Shown here: one piece after another, positions 1 through 4,965 of the stretch
Layout: the number at the start of each line of letters is the position of its first letter
How positions within the stretch are numbered: the stretch's first letter is position 1
Assembly (NCBI GenBank): GCA_003649845.1
Contig: QMTB01000086.1
Coordinates: forward strand, 1-6,714
DNA length: 6,714 nucleotides
Reading direction: 5' to 3'
Source of the DNA: Thermoplasmata archaeon
GTDB lineage: Archaea > Thermoplasmatota > E2 > DHVEG-1
Notes under the pieces: model-generated
Databases searched by the model: none
Seen by the model: only the letters and a program-made list of their open reading frames with translations
What the model was told of the DNA's origin: nothing
Translations under genes and position numbers: made by a program

Positions 1-932
1 AAAGCATCATGAATCTCAGCTACATCTATTTCTTTTAAAGGATCTTCTATTCCAGCCATCTTATATGCCCTCTCAGCTGAATCCCTACATGCTGCAAACT
101 CTGTCATCTCAGGGTATCCTTGACCATATCTCTCTATCCAACCTGGGAAGTTTAATCTATCACCAGCTCTAATGGTACAACTTGATAACCCCATACCATC
201 GATAGTTACGTATCCATCTGGATTAACCTTCTTTGCATAATCCTCAGAGGTTATAAGTATAAAAGCTACTCCTCTCGTCATAAGACAGCAATCATATTTT
301 TTTATAGGATAAGAGATTAATCTAGAATCCATTACATCATCAACTGTTATATATCTATGTTCATTTCTATACCATTGTGCCTTTGGGTTATCCATTGCAT
401 TATTTCGATTTTTAACTGCTATAGTGGCTACATCCTCCTCTGTAACATTATTATCTTTCATCCATTTATTCGCCATTGCAGCATAATATATAGGGTATAT
501 ACCTCCAACTAACAACTCATATCTTGTATCAGAGGCAAGAGCTATAAACTCGCTACCTTGAGACTGCGATACTGAATCCATGGTTTCCCATCCTACTACC
601 CCTACTACATCATGTTGCCCTGATTTCACTGCAAGTGCTGCTGCATATAAAGCTGAACCACCAGTGTTACCGCCGTTTTCTACTCTATAATGTGGTATCC
701 CTACTAAACCAAGGTGATCATGTATAATCCATTCTGCCGCTAGTTGATGTCCAAAGTGTACAGAGAAATGAGAATATACCATTAGATCTATATCTCTAAG
801 AGAGAAATCTGGTAGATCCTGCATGGTTTCTCTAACGCATTCTGCTGCTCCACCTTCTATACTCTCAAATCCAGTTGGACCATAATCAAAAGGTGTAGTT
901 GCTCCTCCTACTATACATACCCTTCTCGACAT
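1..932 (-). CDS. Thiolase-fold (SCP2/lipid-transfer-like) acyl-CoA protein lacking the usual active-site Cys; C-terminus outside window
   Basis: 310 codons are visible from ATG at 932; the gene runs off the left edge, so the C-terminal third is missing. The N-terminus MSRRVCIVGGATTPF and the terminal AEIHDA (His308) match the archaeal/SCP2 branch of the thiolase superfamily, whose members make or break C-C bonds in acyl-CoA thioesters in the cytosol. Where thiolases have the nucleophile in a CxSG motif, this protein reads VENGGNTGGSAL (residues 84-95), so Gly88 sits in the Cys position. Ordinary Cys-dependent thiolysis is therefore doubtful. Family precedent for Cys-less members includes Ltp2-type retro-aldolases, which work with a DUF35 partner; no such gene is in the window. 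The start is fixed by GGAGGT 7 nt upstream. It lies 120 nt downstream of the CoA-transferase gene on the same strand and is probably its pathway partner. The fold assignment is confident; the reaction is not. Confidence 0.85.
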   Translation of the reverse strand, partial: MSRRVCIVGGATTPFDYGPTGFESIEGGAAECVRETMQDLPDFSLRDIDLMVYSHFSVHFGHQLAAEWIIHDHLGLVGIPHYRVENGGNTGGSALYAAALAVKSGQHDVVGVVGWETMDSVSQSQGSEFIALASDTRYELLVGGIYPIYYAAMANKWMKDNNVTEEDVATIAVKNRNNAMDNPKAQWYRNEHRYITVDDVMDSRLISYPIKKYDCCLMTRGVAFILITSEDYAKKVNPDGYVTIDGMGLSSCTIRAGDRLNFPGWIERYGQGYPEMTEFAACRDSAERAYKMAGIEDPLKEIDVAEIHDA

Positions 933-939
933 ATTTATA

Positions 940-945
940 ACCTCC
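940..945 (-). promoter_or_regulatory. Ribosome binding site of the thiolase-like gene
   Basis: On the minus strand GGAGGT lies 7 nt before ATG 932, a strong match to the archaeal 16S rRNA 3' end, and it selects this start. No in-frame ATG, GTG or TTG lies between this start and an upstream in-frame TGA. Confidence 0.8.
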
Positions 946-1052
946 AGAGGGTAAAAACTTGGGTCCTCCCCAGTCTCACCTCAAAGCTTGTATAGATAAT
1001 ACTCTAAAAAAACTTTCGTTTATCGACGTATAGTATAGTTTGTATCAACAAT
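946..1052 (-). other. Spacer/leader between CoA-transferase and thiolase-like genes
   Basis: This is the rest of the 120-nt gap on the minus strand. Its thiolase-proximal part is unusually G-rich for the locus when read on the minus strand and holds two more Shine-Dalgarno-like motifs (GAGGTGAG near 983-976 and GGGGAGG near 971-965). A T-run preceded by a purine stretch (minus strand, about 1018-1005) is a weak candidate TATA/BRE that would place transcription start near 984. No terminator hairpin is evident, so read-through from the upstream gene is equally possible. Confidence 0.35.
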
Positions 1053-2843
1053 TTATTTTCCTATAACTATACCAGTTGGATCTATCTCCTTCAATATATC
1101 AAGTTCTCTTTTTGACGGAGGTTTTGTTTCTGTTATCTTTTCTGGTATAATGATATTGAAGCTACTATTTTTTTGTATATCCTCTATCTTCACCCCTGGA
1201 TGGATAGATAGAAGCATCATCTCTTTTGTATCTCTATCAAATCCATATACTCCCAATTGTGTTATAACCCTATAAGGTCCGCTATTCCTAGGTAAACCAA
1301 TTTCTTCTCTAGAATCACCTCCTCTTAGATAACCAGGTGTAGTTAGAAAATCAAGGGTTTCGACAAATCTATATCTATCCTGCCTCATGATAATAATTGT
1401 TTTATGACATAGTGAGCCTACATCATTTGCTCCACCGCTACCAGGTAATCTAACCTTTGGCTTCTCATATTCACCAATGATAGTGGTATTTAGATTCCCA
1501 TATTTATCTATCTGAGCAGCTCCTAGGAAACCATAGTATATAAAACCGTTTTGTGCCATAGACATTATATCATGCATACTAGAAGCTGAGATAGCCTTAT
1601 AGAATGTCCTAGAATCTCCAACTGATATCGGTAATACTGGTATCTGTGGTCCTATACCACCTGCTTCGAAGAATAGAAGTAGATTAGGCGCATGCATACG
1701 CTGCGCTAACATAGCAGCTATCATAGGTAAACCTGTACCTACAAAAACTGATTTACCATCTTCCAGTAGACGAGAGGCTACGCAAGCTAATAACTCGGTT
1801 GAGGTATAGCCCTTTTTATTTTTCTTATCGGTTTTTTTAATCCATGTAGCCTCCATAGGTTCCTCTAATAACTCTATACGTTTCAACTTCTCTAATTTTC
1901 TTTTCCCTCCAACCTTTTCTAGATATTCCTCAAAATTTGTTACACTAAAAACGTATTCCTCTAGATATTTTTCTACTCCCTCATCTGTTTTAGATGAACT
2001 AAGCCATTCCCCTATATGTTCTTCATCAAAAAAATATTGATAAGGCATCTGTCCAGGATGAGAACCATATGGTGTCTCTACTACTACATCGACTAGATAA
2101 TATGGTATAACTGTTTTATGGGGTTCTCTCCTAATTTCCTTGGTATCAACTATCTTTTCAGTGGTAATTATAACTCTTTTAGAGGCTCTAGCTAACTCAA
2201 AATCCTCTACCATTATACCATCTATCTGTGCATTCCCATATTTATCACATCTAGGTACATGTATAACTGCCACATCTGGATGACAAGCTGGTAGTAAACA
2301 TAGGGGTTTACCAGTAAATGGGTCCTCTACTGTTTTAGCAGAGCTTCTATAAAAGGTATCTGAGCCAAGCATCACCCTAGTTGGTATAAATGGTAAACCC
2401 ATAGCAGCTGCTAGGAAACGCCATTGATATCCAGCATTACTTATCTCCCCTATAACCTTGCATCTACCTTCTTCTACTACTCTACGAGAAGCTGGAGAGA
2501 GGCCTCTAAGCTCATGACCGAAGGAATAAGCAACCTCAACTTTATTTACACACCCTGATGCAACTAATAAATCTAGATCATGTACTGCTGTTTTTCCAGC
2601 CATTATTAGATTTCTTTTTTTCTCTCTTATAATCTCATATACTATCGCCATTGGTATACGTATATGCCCAAATCCTCCTAATGCTATAAAGGAATCATTT
2701 TTAATGAATTTAGAAACAGCTTCTCTACAGCTTGATCTTTTGTCTTTAAATTCTAAGGATTTGTTTTTCAAAATCCATTCTCTATAATCATCTGGATCAG
2801 TCCATCCAATTAGTTCACCTTTACCTTCATCTAATAACTTCAT
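1053..2843 (-). CDS. Single-chain (fused alpha-beta) CoA-transferase, glutaconate/3-oxoadipate CoA-transferase type
   Basis: 596 aa from ATG 2843. Family I CoA-transferases move CoA between acyl-CoA and a free carboxylate through a glutamyl-CoA thioester; this is a cytosolic enzyme. Residues about 36-321 resemble the GctA/CatI alpha subunit: GGFG at 56-59, the HELRGLSPASRR segment around Glu111, and CDKYGNAQIDG near 199-209. A charged, Lys-rich linker (about 322-346) joins them to a GctB/CatJ-like beta half. That half carries FFEAGGIGP, with Glu393 the expected catalytic glutamate, then DKYGNLNTT and the GSGGAND signature at 468-474. The subunits are usually separate proteins of roughly 320 and 260 aa, so this is a fusion. 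An in-frame GTG at 2855 would add four residues but has no good ribosome binding site, whereas AGGTGA lies 8 nt before ATG 2843. The substrate is unknown; the downstream thiolase-like gene points to catabolism of an acyl-CoA. An IpdAB-like hydrolase of the same fold is a less likely alternative because the beta-half Glu is kept. Confidence 0.9.
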   Translation of the reverse strand: MKLLDEGKGELIGWTDPDDYREWILKNKSLEFKDKRSSCREAVSKFIKNDSFIALGGFGHIRIPMAIVYEIIREKKRNLIMAGKTAVHDLDLLVASGCVNKVEVAYSFGHELRGLSPASRRVVEEGRCKVIGEISNAGYQWRFLAAAMGLPFIPTRVMLGSDTFYRSSAKTVEDPFTGKPLCLLPACHPDVAVIHVPRCDKYGNAQIDGIMVEDFELARASKRVIITTEKIVDTKEIRREPHKTVIPYYLVDVVVETPYGSHPGQMPYQYFFDEEHIGEWLSSSKTDEGVEKYLEEYVFSVTNFEEYLEKVGGKRKLEKLKRIELLEEPMEATWIKKTDKKNKKGYTSTELLACVASRLLEDGKSVFVGTGLPMIAAMLAQRMHAPNLLLFFEAGGIGPQIPVLPISVGDSRTFYKAISASSMHDIMSMAQNGFIYYGFLGAAQIDKYGNLNTTIIGEYEKPKVRLPGSGGANDVGSLCHKTIIIMRQDRYRFVETLDFLTTPGYLRGGDSREEIGLPRNSGPYRVITQLGVYGFDRDTKEMMLLSIHPGVKIEDIQKNSSFNIIIPEKITETKPPSKRELDILKEIDPTGIVIGK

Positions 2844-2851
2844 TTTACCTC

Positions 2852-2857
2852 TCACCT
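2852..2857 (-). promoter_or_regulatory. Ribosome binding site that sets the CoA-transferase start
   Basis: The minus strand reads AGGTGA followed by 8 nt and then ATG 2843. The alternative in-frame GTG at 2855 overlaps this motif and has only AT-rich sequence upstream, so ATG 2843 is preferred. Confidence 0.6.
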
Positions 2858-2910
2858 ACATAAATTAGGAAGAAAACCTCTCCTAAAAAACCTAAATAGC
2901 AAATACAGTG

Positions 2911-2923
2911 TTTAAATCTTCTG
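2911..2923 (-). promoter_or_regulatory. Candidate archaeal TATA/BRE promoter for the CoA-transferase operon
   Basis: Read on the minus strand, a purine-rich AGAAGA element directly precedes TTTAAA (2916-2911), as in an archaeal BRE-TATA pair. With the usual spacing of about 25 nt, transcription would start near 2887, giving a leader of roughly 45 nt. The region is so AT-rich that chance matches are likely; a second candidate, CTTATAAAT, lies near 3007-2999 on the same strand. Confidence 0.4.
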
Positions 2924-3053
2924 AAAAATCCATTTTGATTTTTTATTGAACAAAAATAGCCATACAATTTTTGAGAAAATTTCAAAAAAAAATCAATTAT
3001 TTATAAGAAAATTCAGATTATATTTCTATAATTAACTAAAAATAGTGATAAAA
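2924..3053. other. AT-rich divergent intergenic core
   Basis: This is the central part of the 252-nt gap between two divergent genes. It is extremely AT-rich with A and T runs and holds two short inverted repeats: 7-nt arms at 2924-2930/2937-2943, and 7-nt arms at 2968-2974/2982-2988. They could be operators, but they consist almost wholly of A and T and may be chance. No coding frame or RNA gene was seen. Confidence 0.4.
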
Positions 3054-3062
3054 TATTTATAT
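3054..3062 (+). promoter_or_regulatory. Candidate TATA box for the secreted-protein/protease unit
   Basis: TATTTATAT follows a purine-rich GTGATAAAA that could serve as a BRE. Transcription would begin roughly 25 nt downstream, near 3080-3085. That leaves a very short leader carrying little more than the ribosome binding site. Confidence 0.5.
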
Positions 3063-3083
3063 TGAAAAAGGGATTGCAAAATT

Positions 3084-3089
3084 GGAGGT
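3084..3089 (+). promoter_or_regulatory. Ribosome binding site of the small secreted protein
   Basis: GGAGGT is 6 nt before ATG 3096, a strong archaeal-type Shine-Dalgarno site that supports this start. Confidence 0.75.
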
Positions 3090-3095
3090 TTTGGA

Positions 3096-3524
3096 ATGCA
3101 GAAGAGAATTAGTTTAATAGTGATTCTAGGTATAGTGTTTCTCCTTACATTTTTCCCTACCGTTACCTACGGAGAGAACTCTCATAGAACTAATGTAGCA
3201 GAACATAACTCTACATCTACCCCTCAAGGAATGAAATATATGAGGAAATGTAATATAACTATAGAGGGAAATGGATATAGTTGCTGGCTATCTGGAATAG
3301 ATATTAATAATAAAACCTTCATTTCCCTAGCAATAGTGCATCTACTAGAAGGAGAAACACAAATTTATTCAATTGAAAATCCAGATGAAAACTATACATC
3401 TAATGGAGAGCAAGTAGTCTTTGTTAGATGGTACAGGGGATACTACTATTCAAACCAAGATTCTATACCACCCTATGTCCTTTACAATGGAACTGCTATG
3501 AGCGCATTAATCATTGACATATGA
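3096..3524 (+). CDS. Small secreted, glycosylatable protein of unknown function
   Basis: 142 aa; I do not recognise the family. Residues 1-26 form a clear Sec signal peptide: MQKR, a hydrophobic core ISLIVILGIVFLLTFF, and a likely cleavage near TYG/EN. The mature part of about 116 aa is polar and beta-strand-like, with Tyr/Trp-rich stretches such as VRWYRGYYY (110-118). It has two cysteines (C52, C63) that could form a disulfide and five N-glycosylation sequons (N38, N53, N72, N99, N131). There is no further membrane segment, so it is probably exported to the cell surface or medium. It is the first gene of the unit; the first protease follows 85 nt later on the same strand. A role as chaperone, inhibitor or partner of the proteases is possible from position only. 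Confidence 0.75.
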   Translation: MQKRISLIVILGIVFLLTFFPTVTYGENSHRTNVAEHNSTSTPQGMKYMRKCNITIEGNGYSCWLSGIDINNKTFISLAIVHLLEGETQIYSIENPDENYTSNGEQVVFVRWYRGYYYSNQDSIPPYVLYNGTAMSALIIDI

Positions 3525-3526
3525 AA

Positions 3527-3534
3527 TTATATAT
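3527..3534 (+). promoter_or_regulatory. Possible TATA box ahead of the first protease gene
   Basis: TTATATAT lies just past the stop of the small secreted gene and would give a start of transcription near 3556. A second AT-rich stretch (TATTATATTTTA, 3581-3592) would give a nearly leaderless start at 3610. Either could drive the proteases separately from the small gene; neither stands out strongly. Confidence 0.3.
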
Positions 3535-3598
3535 TATGAGACGGAACTTAACTTATGTTACTTTATCTCTATCCAAAAATTATTATATTTTATCATTA

Positions 3599-3604
3599 GG
3601 GTGA
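3599..3604 (+). promoter_or_regulatory. Ribosome binding site that sets the first protease start
   Basis: GGGTGA is 5 nt before ATG 3610. It selects the start that places a signal peptide at the N-terminus, rather than the upstream in-frame ATG at 3514 or GTG at 3601. Confidence 0.6.
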
Positions 3605-3609
3605 AAGAA

Positions 3610-4965
3610 ATGAAAAACCGAATTAAAATTAACCTTCTTTTTATTGTAACCCTGATTCTAATAAGCAGCAATATAATGTACGCTAAAGAGATGGATAGAG
3701 ACGCCTCTAATTCTATTGATTTCAAACCACATGTTGTTGTAGCAATATTGGATTCTGGTGTAAATGTATATCATAAGATTTTCAGAAGATGGAATGAAAC
3801 AATGCATCCCTCTACATACATAGAAGGGTTTCCTGAAGATGTACAAGCTGTCAATTTAACCTTTGGTAATGATTGGCAGAGTAACTATGAAGAAGATAAA
3901 GAGACATGGAGAAGTTTGGAAGAGAAAAAATTATATTGGTTTCCACATACAAATATCATTGCCATATCTTTTGGGCAATCAACATGGTATAGAAGAGAGG
4001 AATCGGGGGATATTATTTTAGATGATAATGGTCATGGGACATCTACATCGTCTGTAATAGCAAAGATAAATCCAAATGTAACAATTTTAATGGTTGAAAC
4101 GGGAGCAAATAAATTGAAAGAGGCTTTATCATGGGCAGTAAACCAATCATGGATAGATGTAATTGATATTGAATTTGGTGTCTGGTATAAGCCGAGGTTA
4201 TTTTTCTGGATAACCATATGGTGGAAGGGGCTGGAGGAAATTTCTAAAAGTGGCATAGAAAATGGGAAAATTATCGTCACAGCAGCTGGCAACAGACCTT
4301 GGATAAATCCATGGTTATCCTATGTAAGTGGGCCTCCATGGGTTATATGTGTTGGAGGATCAGAAGACTACTGTCATGGTATAAGTATCTCAGCTGCTAA
4401 AGGTGCAGATTATATTTCATCATTTACGCAAATAACAGCATTTTATCAAAGCACATTAGATTACTGGCCTGTTTCTGGGACAAGTTTATCTGTTTCTACA
4501 GTAGCGGGAACAATTTCTTCTATTATTTTTAAAGCAAGAAAAGAATTGAATTATATCCATGGAATTAGAAACGCGGCGTTGATTGATCTGCCGGAGAAAG
4601 GAATAAAAATGACAAATTGGGATTTGAGGGAGATAATAAATCATACCGCCATTTATTGGAATACAAGTGATTGGAGTTTATACGATTGGATATTTAAGTG
4701 GCCTTACAGAAATGCTACATTTCCGCCTACTGGAAAACCTTTTCCATGGTGGTTTAAACTTTTACTGAGAAAAAGCACTTTAACTCTTCCTGTAAATCCC
4801 TTCGCTCCATGGCTTCAGATGGGATGGGGTTTTGTAAATGAAAGCATAGTAAATGAAAGCGTTGACATTTTACTTGGCAGAAAAGAAATGCCTGAAAAGC
4901 CAGAAGGAGCAATAAGATATATGAAATGGATTTATGAAATAAGAAGAGAGATATGGAATGAATAA
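3610..4965 (+). CDS. Secreted subtilisin-family (S8) serine protease, copy 1
   Basis: 451 aa, an exported endopeptidase. Residues 1-25 are a signal peptide (cleavage near MYA/KE). The S8 catalytic set appears in order: Asp48 in VVVAILDSG, His142 in DDNGHGTS, oxyanion-hole Asn228 in TAAGN, and Ser292 in SGTSLS. A C-terminal GWGFVNES motif (405-412) is typical of subtilase domain ends. The catalytic domain begins about a dozen residues after the signal peptide, so no inhibitor propeptide is encoded. Oddly, the Ser motif reads GTSLSVSTVAG, without the proline usual at the SxxxP position. There are nine sequons (N62, N82, N156, N178, N344, N351, N368, N410, N415). An in-frame ATG at 3514 would extend the protein by 32 residues and bury the signal peptide, so ATG 3610 is preferred. 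The gene overlaps its paralogue by 8 nt, implying co-translation. Substrate is unknown. Confidence 0.88.
   Translation: MKNRIKINLLFIVTLILISSNIMYAKEMDRDASNSIDFKPHVVVAILDSGVNVYHKIFRRWNETMHPSTYIEGFPEDVQAVNLTFGNDWQSNYEEDKETWRSLEEKKLYWFPHTNIIAISFGQSTWYRREESGDIILDDNGHGTSTSSVIAKINPNVTILMVETGANKLKEALSWAVNQSWIDVIDIEFGVWYKPRLFFWITIWWKGLEEISKSGIENGKIIVTAAGNRPWINPWLSYVSGPPWVICVGGSEDYCHGISISAAKGADYISSFTQITAFYQSTLDYWPVSGTSLSVSTVAGTISSIIFKARKELNYIHGIRNAALIDLPEKGIKMTNWDLREIINHTAIYWNTSDWSLYDWIFKWPYRNATFPPTGKPFPWWFKLLLRKSTLTLPVNPFAPWLQMGWGFVNESIVNESVDILLGRKEMPEKPEGAIRYMKWIYEIRREIWNE
4834..4863 (+). repeat. Tandem 15-nt duplication inside protease copy 1
   Basis: Two adjacent units, GTAAATGAAAGCATA and GTAAATGAAAGCGTT, encode VNESI and VNESV. 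The paralogue has only one unit at the equivalent place (6197-6211). The duplication adds five residues and one extra N-x-S sequon in frame. Confidence 0.85.
4849..4904 (+). repeat. Direct repeat, 3' end of protease copy 1 (identical to 6197-6252)
   Basis: 56 nt match 6197-6252 base for base, including every third codon position. They encode VNESVDILLGRKEMPEKP plus the start of the next codon. The flanking sequence differs at scattered positions, so this block is better conserved than the rest of the two genes. Confidence 0.9.

Noticed and set aside
935..979. 14-codon leader peptide starting at GTG 979 (minus strand)
   Set aside because: No ribosome binding site precedes the GTG, and the frame overlaps the thiolase-like gene's own site; it is mentioned only within a low-interest finding.
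2924..2988. Two short inverted repeats as operators or terminators
   Set aside because: The arms are 7 nt and almost all A/T in a region of extreme AT content, so chance pairing is expected.
3514..3609. N-terminal extension of protease copy 1 to an ATG overlapping the upstream gene
   Set aside because: It lacks a ribosome binding site and would place 32 residues before a clear signal peptide that has its own GGGTGA site.
3658..3846. 62-codon open frame on the minus strand
   Set aside because: It lies entirely inside protease copy 1 on the opposite strand, has no ribosome binding site, and its translation shows no domain.
4032..4292. 86-codon open frame on the minus strand
   Set aside because: It is antisense to the catalytic domain of copy 1, whose conserved His and Asn motifs show which strand codes.
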